Source: Psychrobacter sp. UBA3483
Lineage (GTDB): Bacteria; Pseudomonadota; Gammaproteobacteria; Pseudomonadales; Moraxellaceae
Direction of reading: 5' to 3'
Length of the DNA stretch: 64,000 nt
Assembly (NCBI RefSeq): GCF_002377905.1
Contig: NZ_DFQS01000050.1
Coordinates: 81,370-145,369, forward strand
Positions 46,758-57,700 of the stretch are shown one piece after another. The first letter of the stretch is position 1. Every line of letters begins with the position of its first letter. The translations under genes and the position numbers were made by a program. The notes under the pieces are model-generated. The model was not told where the DNA came from. It saw nothing but the letters and a program-made list of their open reading frames with translations, and did no database searches.

Positions 46758-49433
46758 ATGACCAAAAAAAATGCTACCGCTCGTCTCATTCACTTTTTGG
46801 TGGGGCTTTTCATTGCCTGCTTAGCGTTAGCGCTCATTTTAGCGCTTGCTGTGCCTATTGGTTTTTATGGCATGGCGATGTATTTAGCGCCAACCTTGCC
46901 AAGTACACAAGAAATAAAAACTGCCAATCTAGAAATGCCTTTACAGATTTATAGTAGCGACGACAAGCTGATTGGTCAGTATGGCAACCGTTTATCACTA
47001 CCCGTTACGTTTGACGAAATCCCTGAAGGCTTAACGCATGCCTTTTTGGCGGCAGAAGATGCAACATTTTTCCAGCATAGTGGTATCAGTATTAAAGGGC
47101 TTGGCCGCGCTGTGACCGAAGTGGTGACTGACGATGATAGCCAAACCGGCGGTTCAACCATCACTATGCAGGTCGCTAAAAACTATTTCTTAAGCTCAGA
47201 GCGTACGCTCAATCGTAAATTAACTGAGCTGTTTTTGGCCCGTAAAATAGAAGATGAGCTCAGTAAAAACGACATTCTCACCTTATATGTTAATAAAATC
47301 TATCTAGGCGAAGGCGCTTACGGTATAAAAGCAGCCGCAAAAAAATACTATAGTAAATCACTTGAGAACCTGACGGTTGCCGAAATGGCTATGCTTGCAG
47401 GTTTGCCAAAAGCCCCTTCTAAATACAACCCTGTCGCCAACCCTAGTCGCGCCCTCACCCGCCGTAACTGGATTATTGGTCGTATGCACGAGCTTGGTTA
47501 TATTACTAAGGCGCAGCACGACGAAGCGATTAACGCTCCTATCGGTATTAAGCTTTATCAAGAAAAACTTGATATGAACATGCCGTATTTGGCAGAAATG
47601 ACGCGTTCGGCTCTGGTTGAGCGCTATGGTGAACAGGTCATGAATGGCGGTTGGCGCGTGCGCTTGACCGTTGATAGTGAAGCGCAAAAAGCCGCAGAAA
47701 TGGCGATATTAACGGGCCTCGTGGCCTATGAGCATCGTCATGGCTGGCGTGGACCGGAAGCAAACGGTGAACCGCTAGAAAAATTCCGTCGTTATAGCAA
47801 TATGTCACCGGCGAAAGTCACTAAGGTTAACTCACGCAGTTTTGAAGCAACGATGCAGTCCGGCGAAAGCGTCACCGTCAATTGGTCTGGAATGAGCTGG
47901 GCGCGCAAACATATCTCTGCCGACCGTATTGGTTATTTTCCAAATAATGCCAGCCAGATTGTCAGTAAAAATGACATCGTGCGCCTGATACCAGCCGCTA
48001 ATGGCAGTTGGCAATTGAGTCAAATACCAGAAGTACAAGGCAGCTTGGTTTCCTTAAATCCTGAAACGGGTGCGGTGAGAGCTTTGGTTGGTGGTTTTGA
48101 TTTTAATCACAGTAAATTTAACCGCGCGCTACAAGGCTGGCGCCAACCCGGCTCAACCATCAAGCCGTTGGTTTATACCACCGCCCTAGAAAAAGGCTAT
48201 CGCCCAGACAGTATTGTTTCAGACCGCCCGATTCAAGTAGGCGACTGGAAACCTAAAAATTCTGACCAACGTTTTTTAGGCGATATTACCTTGCGCCGCG
48301 GCCTTTATTTATCGCGTAACTTGGTGTCTATTCGTTTGCTACAAGCCATTGGTATTTCTGATGCGCGCAATTTATTAGATGAGTTTGGACTGGATAAAGA
48401 AAAGCTACCTACTACCTTGTCTTTAGCATTGGGCGCAGGTCAAGCTACCCCATTACAAATGGCGACGGCCTATGCCACCTTTGCCAATGGTGGACACCGT
48501 ATCCAGCCTTATTTTATCGACCAAATTTATAATTATAATAATAAACTGCTGTTTCAAGCCAACCCGCAACAAGCTTGCGCGCTATGTTTTAATGAACAGC
48601 TTGACGCTCTCAACGAAAAGCTTATTAAAGATGATGAAGCAAAAACAGAAGAAGAAAATAAGGCATCAAAAAAATCAGAGAGCGATATTAAAGCTGAAAA
48701 TAGTGCAGATTCTGATGCTACAGAAGACAGTCCAGTAAAAGATAGCAAAGCGCTTGATATAGAGATTTATGATGCTAGTCCAGATTCGGATCGCCTAAAA
48801 GCGCCAGTTTTGCAGTATGTACGTGCTGAGCAAGCGCCGCGTATTTTAAAACCGAGAGTGGCTTTTGAGATGGCCGATATTCTACGCGATGTTATCCAGC
48901 GCGGTACAGCAGTGCGTGCACGAGCATTGGGACGCGATGATATTGGTGGCAAAACTGGGACAACGAATGAGGCGAAAGATGCGTGGTTCGCAGGATTTCA
49001 CCCTACCAACGCCACGGTTGTCTGGATGGGCTTTGATCAGCCATCGACGCTCGGACGTCGTGAGTATGGTGGCGTGGCGGCGCTGCCTGTTTGGATGGAC
49101 TTTATGAAAGCCCAGTTAAAGGACACCCCTCATCAATGGGTCTCTATCAATAACCGCGCCAAATCTAAAAAGCAAAAACAGACTATCATAGAGATGATGG
49201 ATGAAGGCGCAGCTGAGCTTGAAGACGAAGATACGGATGATGGCAAATCAGCAAAGCCGGTCAAAACCACAGCCCAGCAACGTAAGTTACCTGCTCCTGA
49301 GCCCGATGAAGAACAGATTCAAAATCGACCAGCTCCTGAAAAATCGCAGCCAAGTCGTCCTAATGACGGTAATCCTCAAAACAAACCTTTATCAGCAACA
49401 CCGGTTGAGCGCATACCGCCGATGCCCGAATAA
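46758..49433 (+). CDS. ponA: penicillin-binding protein 1A (bifunctional transglycosylase/transpeptidase)
   Basis: 891 residues. Class A PBP that polymerises and crosslinks peptidoglycan. A membrane anchor (about 10-40) precedes the glycosyltransferase domain with catalytic Glu100 in AFLAAEDATFFQHSG and the GGSTITMQVAKNYFLS motif. An OB-like insertion follows, then the transpeptidase domain: Ser466 in PGSTIKP (SxxK), Ser519 in LYLSRNLVSI (SxN), and Lys732 in GGKTGTTNEAKDAWFAGF (KTG). Between SxN and KTG is an acidic Glu/Lys/Ser/Asp-rich insertion, and the last 90 residues are a charged, Pro-rich tail. ATG 46758 was chosen over a TTG at 46743. Divergent from pilM. Confidence 0.95.
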   Translation: MTKKNATARLIHFLVGLFIACLALALILALAVPIGFYGMAMYLAPTLPSTQEIKTANLEMPLQIYSSDDKLIGQYGNRLSLPVTFDEIPEGLTHAFLAAEDATFFQHSGISIKGLGRAVTEVVTDDDSQTGGSTITMQVAKNYFLSSERTLNRKLTELFLARKIEDELSKNDILTLYVNKIYLGEGAYGIKAAAKKYYSKSLENLTVAEMAMLAGLPKAPSKYNPVANPSRALTRRNWIIGRMHELGYITKAQHDEAINAPIGIKLYQEKLDMNMPYLAEMTRSALVERYGEQVMNGGWRVRLTVDSEAQKAAEMAILTGLVAYEHRHGWRGPEANGEPLEKFRRYSNMSPAKVTKVNSRSFEATMQSGESVTVNWSGMSWARKHISADRIGYFPNNASQIVSKNDIVRLIPAANGSWQLSQIPEVQGSLVSLNPETGAVRALVGGFDFNHSKFNRALQGWRQPGSTIKPLVYTTALEKGYRPDSIVSDRPIQVGDWKPKNSDQRFLGDITLRRGLYLSRNLVSIRLLQAIGISDARNLLDEFGLDKEKLPTTLSLALGAGQATPLQMATAYATFANGGHRIQPYFIDQIYNYNNKLLFQANPQQACALCFNEQLDALNEKLIKDDEAKTEEENKASKKSESDIKAENSADSDATEDSPVKDSKALDIEIYDASPDSDRLKAPVLQYVRAEQAPRILKPRVAFEMADILRDVIQRGTAVRARALGRDDIGGKTGTTNEAKDAWFAGFHPTNATVVWMGFDQPSTLGRREYGGVAALPVWMDFMKAQLKDTPHQWVSINNRAKSKKQKQTIIEMMDEGAAELEDEDTDDGKSAKPVKTTAQQRKLPAPEPDEEQIQNRPAPEKSQPSRPNDGNPQNKPLSATPVERIPPMPE

Positions 49434-49463
49434 ATAAGGGGCAGTTTTGGTGTAGATGTAAAG

Positions 49464-49502
49464 AAAAGGTCTGGCACAATTTCACTGTGCCAGACCTTTT
49501 TT
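49464..49502. terminator. strong bidirectional terminator after ponA
   Basis: AAAAGGTCTGGCACA pairs perfectly with TGTGCCAGACCTTTTTT around ATTTCAC. It also faces the minus-strand gene ending at 49567. Confidence 0.95.
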
Positions 49503-49566
49503 ATTAATATTTATTTATGAGAGTAAAACCTATTACTCAAACAGAGTATAAAAGCTTAGAGTTTAT

Positions 49567-50094
49567 TTAAAACTCAACCATACCCGCGCGCAGTTGTTCG
49601 ATCAGCTCTAATAACTGCTGGCGCCATTCGCGTATGGTCGCCTCATCTGGCAACCACTGATTCGATAACGTCACAACATTTACAATCAAATCAGGTGCTT
49701 CTTTTATCTCACTACCTGTCTTCTCATCTATAACATTATCAGGCAATACCGCATATAAACAGCGCTGATAGGCACGCTGTATATCAGCCAAAAAACCTTG
49801 CTGTAAAAGTTGCTTTAAGCGCTGTACTTCAGGCGATACTTGGGTACGGGTGATTAGTCCTTCTTCAATGTCTGCTAATGTTGGCGCTGTCATACTTAAA
49901 CCATAAAAATGCCCAAGTTCCTGTACAAAAGCAAGATATGTACCGTATAGGTGAAAAATAGCCGTTTCACAATGCGCTTGATAGAGCTGCTTATCGTTAG
50001 TATTACCTGCCGCCTGACAGGCCAAACGGCAAAAATACAGCTTTTGATTGGTACGGTCAGCTTGGTATTTGGCAACGCGAGTCTTACCTGCCAT
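49567..50094 (-). CDS. unknown protein, DUF6586-like
   Basis: 175 residues, mostly helical and soluble. The start MAGKTRVAKYQADRTNQKLYF, with the RTNQKLYF...R motif, resembles the DUF6586 family found in Pseudomonas and Acinetobacter, whose function is unknown. ATG 50094 has AAGGAT six bases upstream, an excellent site, whereas the longer start at 50172 has none. The C-terminus contains a WLPDEATIREWRQQLLELIEQL helix. It sits between the rpoC terminator and the ponA terminator and looks monocistronic. The family link is from memory of the motif and would need a profile search. Confidence 0.55.
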   Translation of the reverse strand: MAGKTRVAKYQADRTNQKLYFCRLACQAAGNTNDKQLYQAHCETAIFHLYGTYLAFVQELGHFYGLSMTAPTLADIEEGLITRTQVSPEVQRLKQLLQQGFLADIQRAYQRCLYAVLPDNVIDEKTGSEIKEAPDLIVNVVTLSNQWLPDEATIREWRQQLLELIEQLRAGMVEF

Positions 50095-50286
50095 GCGCTT
50101 ATCCTTATAGTATTTTTCAATGAATGAATAGATTAATTGGTCATCGTTATTTAAAACGCCATATCGTTTCATGATAGCTTGCCACTACATGAATAGTAAT
50201 TTAAAAAGCCTCTTTATAGCAATATACGACTCTCTTAAGTGACTGTCTAAGAAAATAATTTACCTGATTTATTTTCTTTAAGCCAT

Positions 50287-50317
50287 AAAAAAGCCAGCAA
50301 CTTAGGCTGGCTTTCTT
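50287..50317 (-). terminator. rho-independent terminator of rpoBC
   Basis: Minus strand AAAGCCAGC pairs with GCTGGCTTT around CTAAGTT, followed by TTTTTTA. Confidence 0.9.
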
Positions 50318-50347
50318 AATTATAAAAACAACAACAGGTTATCTAGA

Positions 50348-53300
50348 TTAGTGATTACCTTGGTTAAGCTCTTGAGCAAAGGCTTCATCAAAGCTTGCGA
50401 AGTCTGTGCTATCGGTACTAGCAGTCATATCAAACGCTGCATTCAAGTCGTTATCTTGCAGCTTTTGCTCCGCTTTTTCTTTACGGGCTTTATGATAAGC
50501 AAGACCAGTACCAGCAGGAATCAAGCGACCAACCACCACGTTCTCTTTTAGACCACGTAGCTCATCAACTTTACCCGTCACAGCTGCCGCTGTTAGGACA
50601 CGGGTAGTCTCCTGGAACGATGCCGCTGAGATAAAGCTTTCTGTTGCCAAACTTGCTTTGGTAATACCAAGCAATTGACGCTCATACTTAACTGGGAATT
50701 TATCTTCCGCTTCCAGTTTCGCATTTAACGCTTTGACATCAGCGTACTCGACCTGATCTCCTTTAAAGTAACTTGAATCACCGCCGTCCGTTACTTCAAC
50801 TTTACGCAGCATTTGACGAATAATGACTTCGATGTGTTTATCGTTGATCTTCACACCCTGCAAGCGATAAACGTCCTGTACTTCGTTAACGATGTAGTCA
50901 GCAAGCGCAGTTTGTCCTTTCAGACGTAGGATATCGTGCGGGTTTTGTGGACCATCAGCGATAATCTCACCGCGAGCAACGGTTTCGTTTTCGAAGACGT
51001 TGATTTGACGCCATTTCGGAATCAACTCTTCATGTACTTCACCATCTTCATTAGTAATAATGAAGCGGTTTTTACCTTTGGTTTCTTTACCGAAGCTTAC
51101 CACACCGGTCATCTCCGCCATGATGGCATGATCTTTTGGACGACGCGCTTCAAATAAATCAGCAACACGTGGTAGACCACCGGTAATATCTTTGGTACCT
51201 GAAGAGGCTTGTGGTACACGGCCTAAAATCGAACCGGCTGCTACTTTTTCGCCGTCACTGACACGAATAATCGTTTCAGCTGGTAAGAAGTAAACCACTT
51301 CTTTACCTTCATCAGTGTTCAAGATAATCGCCGGACGTAAGTCTTTGGCTGAACTTGAACGATCACGAGTCGCTAGGATTTCAAACGAGCTCATACCTGT
51401 TGCATCATCAACCTTAACCGTTGCTGTTGAACCATCTACGATATCACTAAAGCGTGCTGTACCCGCAAATTCTGTGATAATTGGGTGCGTGTGCGGATCC
51501 CATTTAGCGATGGTTTGACCACCTTCGACCTGCTCTTCGTTTTTCACAAGGACGCTAGAACCATAAGGAACTTTATAGCGCTCACGCTCACGGCCAAGCT
51601 CATCGGTCAATGCCAATTCTGCTGAACGTGATACGATAACCAAGTGACCATCGGTATGTTGTACCGTTTTCATGTTTTCGAAGTGCACTTGACCAGCATT
51701 ACGTGCTGAGATGCTATTGTCCACCGACGCCGAACTCGCTGCTCCACCAACGTGGAACGTACGCATCGTTAACTGAGTACCAGGTTCACCGATAGACTGC
51801 GCCGCCATGACACCAACTGACTCGCCAATATTCACTTTATGCCCACGCGCAAGGTCACGGCCATAACACTGTGCACATACCCCATGCTCGATATCACAAG
51901 TGATGACCGAACGTACCCAGATATCATCAATCGCGTTGTTATCAAGGACATTTACCCAATACTCATCGATCAAGGTACCTGCTGGAATTAAGACTTTTGA
52001 CGCATCATCGTTATAAGTCACATCACGTGCAGTCACACGACCAAGGACTAGCTCTCCAAGCTTCTCAATGATTTCACCACCTTGAATGTGTGGCTTCATG
52101 AGCAAGCCTTGCTCAGTGCCACAATCATCACTGGTAATAACCAAATCTTGCGCCACGTCAACCAGACGACGTGTCAAGTAACCTGAGTTAGCGGTTTTCA
52201 GTGCCGTATCAGCCAAGCCTTTACGCGCACCGTGCGTTGAGATGAAATACTGAAGTACGGTCAAACCTTCGCGGAAGTTGGCTTTAATAGGCGTCTCAAT
52301 GATTGAGCCGTCCGGCTTTGCCATCAAACCACGCATACCTGCCAACTGACGAATCTGTGCCGCACTACCACGAGCACCAGAATCTGACATGATAAAGATA
52401 GAGTTGAACGATTTCTGCTCGTCTTCTTCACCTTTGGCATTAATGACTTTATCGGTCGCCAAGTTGTCCATCATCGCTTTAGCGACTTTGTCATTGGTAC
52501 GTGACCAGATATCGACGACTTTGTTGTAACGCTCACCTGCGGTCACAAAACCTTGCTCGAATTGATCTTCAATCTCGCGTACTTCTGCTTCGGCAGTTTC
52601 GATGATTTGTACTTTGCTTGGCGGAATGACCATATCGTCAATACCGATAGACACGCCAGATAATGTTGCTTGCGCAAAACCAAGGTACATCAATTGGTCA
52701 GCAAACATAACACTTTCTTTTACGCCAACTTTACGGTAGCAAGAGTTGATCAACTTAGAGATATTTTTCTTAGTCATCTCTTCGTTACACTCATCAAACG
52801 ACATACCTTTAGGCATGATATTCCAGATAAGTAGACGGCCAGCAACGGTATCTTGCATCTTGACTTCTTTGGTCTCATTACCTTCGTCGTCGACATGAGT
52901 TTCCGTCACACGTACTTTAATCTTGGCGTTTACATGCAAATCGTTTGAACCAATCGCACGCAAGGCTTCATTAACGGTGGCAAAAATCATGCCCTCGCCT
53001 TTGGCGTTGATTGATGAACGGCTGATGTAATACAAGCCCAATACAACGTCCTGTGACGGTACGATGATTGGATCACCGTTGGCAGGCGACAAGATATTGT
53101 TGGTCGACATCATCAAGGCACGTGATTCAAGCTGTGCTTCTAGCGTCAATGGCACGTGAACGGCCATTTGGTCACCATCAAAGTCGGCGTTGAACGCGGT
53201 ACAAACAAGTGGATGAAGTTGAATCGCTTTACCTTCAATCAATACTGGTTCAAACGCTTGTAAACCCAAACGGTGAAGCGTTGGCGCACGGTTCAGTAGT

Positions 53301-54568
53301 ACTGGATGCTCACGGATAACCATGGCCAGCATATCCCACACTTGTGGCTCTTCACGCTCTACCATCTTTTTAGCGGCTTTAATCGTTGTCGCTAAACCAT
53401 GAGACAATAGTTTGTTATAAGTAAATGGCTTAAACAATTCTAGTGCCATTTTCTTTGGTAGACCACACTGATGTAGACGCAGGGTCGGACCAACAACGAT
53501 GACCGAACGACCAGAGTAGTCAACACGCTTACCAAGTAAGTTTTGACGGAAACGGCCTTGCTTACCTTTGATCATATCTGCCAAAGATTTCAATGGACGC
53601 TTGTTACTACCTGTAATCGCACGACCGCGACGACCGTTATCAAGCAAGGCATCCACTGATTCTTGCAACATACGTTTTTCGTTACGTACGATAATATCAG
53701 GGGCGCTTAGCTCTAATAGACGCTTTAGACGGTTGTTACGGTTGATCACGCGGCGATATAAATCGTTTAGATCTGATGTCGCAAAACGGCCACCTTCTAG
53801 TGGTACTAGAGGACGCAAATCTGGTGGTAGTACCGGTAAGATGTTCATTACCATCCACTCAGGCTTATTATTAGAATCACGGAAAGCTTCTAATAATTTA
53901 AGACGCTTAGACATCTTTTTAAGCTTGGTTTCAGAACCCGTTTGCGGAATGGCTTCACGTAGCTCATCAATCTCGATATCTAAATCGATGTCTTTTAATA
54001 GGTCTTGAACCGCTTCAGCACCCATTTTGGCAGTGAATTCATCGCCAAACTCTTCAAGCGCTTTATAATAATCTTCATCATCAAGCAGCTGATACTTCTC
54101 TAAAGAAGTCAGACCAGGTTCTGTGACGATATAGCTTTCAAAATATAGGACGCGTTCGATATCACGAAGCGTCATGTCTAGCAAAAGACCAATACGGCTT
54201 GGTAATGATTTTAAGAACCAAATATGCGCAACAGGGCTCGCAAGATCAATATGTCCCATACGGTCGCGGCGTACTTTAGCGGTCGTGACTTCAACGCCAC
54301 ATTTTTCACAGATAACGCCTTGGAACTTACGGCGTTTGTATTTACCACATAAACATTCAAAGTCTTTTACTGGGCCAAAGATTTTGGCACAGAACAGACC
54401 ATCACGCTCAGGTTTAAAGGTACGATAGTTAATCGTTTCAGGTTTTTTAACTTCACCATGCGACCAAGATTTGATCACATCAGGTGAGGCCAAAGTAATT
54501 TGAATACTGTCAAATTCATGGTTACCGTTGCCGGTAGGGCTTTGCATGATATCGAGTAAATCTTTCAA
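50348..54568 (-). CDS. rpoC: DNA-directed RNA polymerase subunit beta'
   Basis: 1406 residues, one fewer than E. coli RpoC. Motifs: the N-terminal zinc ribbon CLCGKYKRRKFQGVICEKCG, the rudder and lid regions, and the catalytic triad NADFDGDQMAVH with Asp462, Asp464 and Asp466. The trigger-loop region GEPGTQLTMRTFHVGG and the second zinc site (CGTEQG...CDIEHGVCAQCYGRD) follow. The start is TTG 54568, with GGAG seven bases upstream; the family start MKDLLDIM matches exactly. It follows rpoB by 166 bases and is closed by a terminator. Confidence 0.98.
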   Translation of the reverse strand: MKDLLDIMQSPTGNGNHEFDSIQITLASPDVIKSWSHGEVKKPETINYRTFKPERDGLFCAKIFGPVKDFECLCGKYKRRKFQGVICEKCGVEVTTAKVRRDRMGHIDLASPVAHIWFLKSLPSRIGLLLDMTLRDIERVLYFESYIVTEPGLTSLEKYQLLDDEDYYKALEEFGDEFTAKMGAEAVQDLLKDIDLDIEIDELREAIPQTGSETKLKKMSKRLKLLEAFRDSNNKPEWMVMNILPVLPPDLRPLVPLEGGRFATSDLNDLYRRVINRNNRLKRLLELSAPDIIVRNEKRMLQESVDALLDNGRRGRAITGSNKRPLKSLADMIKGKQGRFRQNLLGKRVDYSGRSVIVVGPTLRLHQCGLPKKMALELFKPFTYNKLLSHGLATTIKAAKKMVEREEPQVWDMLAMVIREHPVLLNRAPTLHRLGLQAFEPVLIEGKAIQLHPLVCTAFNADFDGDQMAVHVPLTLEAQLESRALMMSTNNILSPANGDPIIVPSQDVVLGLYYISRSSINAKGEGMIFATVNEALRAIGSNDLHVNAKIKVRVTETHVDDEGNETKEVKMQDTVAGRLLIWNIMPKGMSFDECNEEMTKKNISKLINSCYRKVGVKESVMFADQLMYLGFAQATLSGVSIGIDDMVIPPSKVQIIETAEAEVREIEDQFEQGFVTAGERYNKVVDIWSRTNDKVAKAMMDNLATDKVINAKGEEDEQKSFNSIFIMSDSGARGSAAQIRQLAGMRGLMAKPDGSIIETPIKANFREGLTVLQYFISTHGARKGLADTALKTANSGYLTRRLVDVAQDLVITSDDCGTEQGLLMKPHIQGGEIIEKLGELVLGRVTARDVTYNDDASKVLIPAGTLIDEYWVNVLDNNAIDDIWVRSVITCDIEHGVCAQCYGRDLARGHKVNIGESVGVMAAQSIGEPGTQLTMRTFHVGGAASSASVDNSISARNAGQVHFENMKTVQHTDGHLVIVSRSAELALTDELGRERERYKVPYGSSVLVKNEEQVEGGQTIAKWDPHTHPIITEFAGTARFSDIVDGSTATVKVDDATGMSSFEILATRDRSSSAKDLRPAIILNTDEGKEVVYFLPAETIIRVSDGEKVAAGSILGRVPQASSGTKDITGGLPRVADLFEARRPKDHAIMAEMTGVVSFGKETKGKNRFIITNEDGEVHEELIPKWRQINVFENETVARGEIIADGPQNPHDILRLKGQTALADYIVNEVQDVYRLQGVKINDKHIEVIIRQMLRKVEVTDGGDSSYFKGDQVEYADVKALNAKLEAEDKFPVKYERQLLGITKASLATESFISAASFQETTRVLTAAAVTGKVDELRGLKENVVVGRLIPAGTGLAYHKARKEKAEQKLQDNDLNAAFDMTASTDSTDFASFDEAFAQELNQGNH

Positions 54569-54734
54569 GTTGCTTCTCCGTTATCTTTATAATCATCTGA
54601 CAGCGTACTATGAGCGCGGCTAAGATGAATGAAGGCAATGAATAGGGTTGAGACAAATCACTAAAAGCAGCAGCGATAAAGCAGACTGCTTTTAGTGGAC
54701 AACTAAGTTAAACAGCAATTTTTCTGCTTTGGTT

Positions 54735-57700
54735 TTAGTTGCTTTGTTTTAACTCAATATTAATACCCAGTGATTTGATTTCTTTGGTCAATACGTTAAA
54801 CGATTCAGGCATACCTGGATCCATATATTGTTCACCATCAACGATGTTTTTGTACATACGTGTACGGCCTTCAACGTCATCCGACTTCACCGTTAACATC
54901 TCTTGCAAGGTATAAGTCGCGCCATAGGCTTCTAGTGCCCAGACTTCCATCTCACCGAAGCGCTGACCACCGAACTGCGCTTTACCACCAAGCGGCTGCT
55001 GGGTGACGAGCGAGTAAGAACCGGTAGAACGTGCATGCATTTTGTCATCAACCAAGTGGTTAAGTTTCAGCATATACATATAACCAACGGTTACTTTACG
55101 GTCAAACTTCTGACCAGTACGACCATCATACAAGGTCTGCTGACCATCGCGGTCCATTCCCGCAAGCTCTAGCAATTCTTTGACTTGATGCTCGTGAGCA
55201 CCGTCAAATACTGCCGTACCCATCGGTACGCCGTCGCGTAAGTTATCCGCTAAGGCCATGATGTCATCATCGCTTAAGCTATCAAGATCGACTTGTTCAC
55301 CACCAACTTTGTTATAGATTTGGTCTAAGAAATCACGCAAATCTTTAATCGCGGCTTGGGCTTTGAGCATGCCGTCAATCTTTTCACCCAAGCCTTTCGC
55401 TGCCATACCCAAATGCGTCTCTAGAACCTGACCGATATTCATACGCGATGGTACACCGAGTGGGTTCAAGACGATGTCAACGGTATTGCCATGTTCGTCA
55501 TAAGGCATGTCTTCAACCGGCATAATGCGCGATACCACACCCTTATTACCATGACGACCCGCCATTTTATCACCAGGCTGGATACGACGCTTAACCGCTA
55601 GATATACTTTAACGATTTTTTGTACGCCGTGTTGTAAGTCATCACCAGCGGTCAATTTGCGTTTTTTCTCAGCAAACTTCACATCGATGTCTTTTTGCTT
55701 ATCAACCAAGTAATCAGCGATTTGCGTTAGACGCTCAGAGATTTCTTCTTCAACCGGCTGAATATCTAGCAAGGTTTCAAGGCTCATGTCTTTCATATCA
55801 GCCAATGCCATAATGGTACCGGCTTTTAGACCAGAACCGCCACTGACTTTTTGACCGTCAAGCAAGCTTGCGATACGGCCACGAGCCGCTTCTTCAAAGA
55901 TACGTAGCTCTTCTTTTAAATCTTTACGGTAGCTATCAAGTTGTGATTTTTCAATCGCTTTAGCACGCGCATCTTTTTCAACGCCGTCACGGGTAAAGAC
56001 TTGGACGTCAATAACCGTCCCTTTGCTTGATGTTGGAACACGTAGCGACGTGTCTTTCACATCAGCCGCTTTTTCACCAAAGATAGCCCGCAGTAGTTTC
56101 TCTTCTGGCGTCAGTTGCGTCTCACCTTTTGGCGTGACTTTACCAACCAAGATATCACCAGCGTCAACTTCGGCACCGATATAAACGATACCCGCTTCAT
56201 CAAGGCTTGATAATGCCGCTTCGCCAACGTTTGGAATATCCGCCGTAATTTCTTCGGTGCCAAGCTTAGTATCACGAGCCACACAAGTTAATTCTTGGAT
56301 ATGAATGGTGGTGAAACGATCTTCTTTGACCACTTTTTCAGATAACAAAATCGAGTCTTCGAAGTTATAACCATTCCAAGGCATAAAGGCAATACGGATA
56401 TTCTGACCTAACGCAAGCTCTCCAAGGTCGGTTGACGGACCATCCGCCAAGATATCACCAAAGGCAATTTCATCGCCTTGGTTCACGATAATACGTTGGT
56501 TGATACAAGTATTTTGGTTCGAGCGCGTGTATTTGATCAAGTTATAGATATCGATACCCGCTTCACCAGCGACCATCTCATCTTCATTGACACGCACGAC
56601 GATACGTGAGGCATCAACGTCTTCAATCACACCGCCACGCTTCGCGATGACACAAACACCAGAGTCACGCGCCACGTGACGCTCCATACCAGTACCAACT
56701 AACGGCTTATCAGCACGTAAGGTCGGAACCGCCTGACGTTGCATGTTCGAGCCCATGAGCGCTCGGTTAGCATCGTTATGTTCTAGGAATGGAATCAAAC
56801 CTGCTGCGACTGATACTACCTGACTTGGCGACACATCCATATGCGTCACTTTTTCTGGTGGCATACGCACGAATTCACCATAGCTACGCACACTGACCAT
56901 TTCATCAGACAACGCACCTTCGGCGGTTACTGGTGAATCTGCCTGAGCAATCACCGTACCGACTTCTTCAATCGCTGACAAGTATTCGATCTCATCAGTT
57001 ACCTTACCGTCAACCACACGGCGATAAGGCGTTTCTAAGAAGCCAAAGCTATTAGTTTTAGCAAAGGTTGCTAAGGAGTTAATCAGACCGATGTTTGGAC
57101 CTTCAGGTGTTTCAATCGGGCATACACGGCCATAATGGGTATCGTGAACGTCACGTACTTCAAAACCTGCACGCTCACGGGTCAAACCGCCCGGTCCTAA
57201 TGCCGATACGCGGCGTTTATGCGTCACTTCTGAAAGTGGATTGTTCTGATCCATAAACTGTGATAACTGGCTTGAGCCAAAGAACTCTTTCACTGCCGCT
57301 GCGACAGGTTTTGAGTTAATCAAATCTTGTGGTGACAAGTTATCAGATTCCGCTGAAGATAAGCGCTCTTTAACCGCACGCTCAACGCGCACTAGACCGA
57401 CACGGAATTGGTTTTCAGCCATCTCACCAACCGAACGAATACGGCGGTTACCTAGATGGTCAATATCATCGACTTCGCCGCGACCGTTACGAATTTCAAT
57501 CAATTCTTTTAGGACGTTAACGATATCATCGTTGGTCAAGACGCTGCGCTCGCGCTGTATATCCGCATCGTCAGTATCTTCAAACTCTAAGCCCAAACGA
57601 CGGTTAAATTTCATACGACCGACGTTTGATAAGTCATAGCGATCAGCGTTAAAGAACATGCTTTCAAACAGCTTTTCAGCGGTTTCAACCGTTGGTGGCT

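Noticed and set aside
53568..54008. 146-codon open frame on the plus strand
   Set aside because: Antisense to rpoC with no ribosome binding site or recognisable domain.
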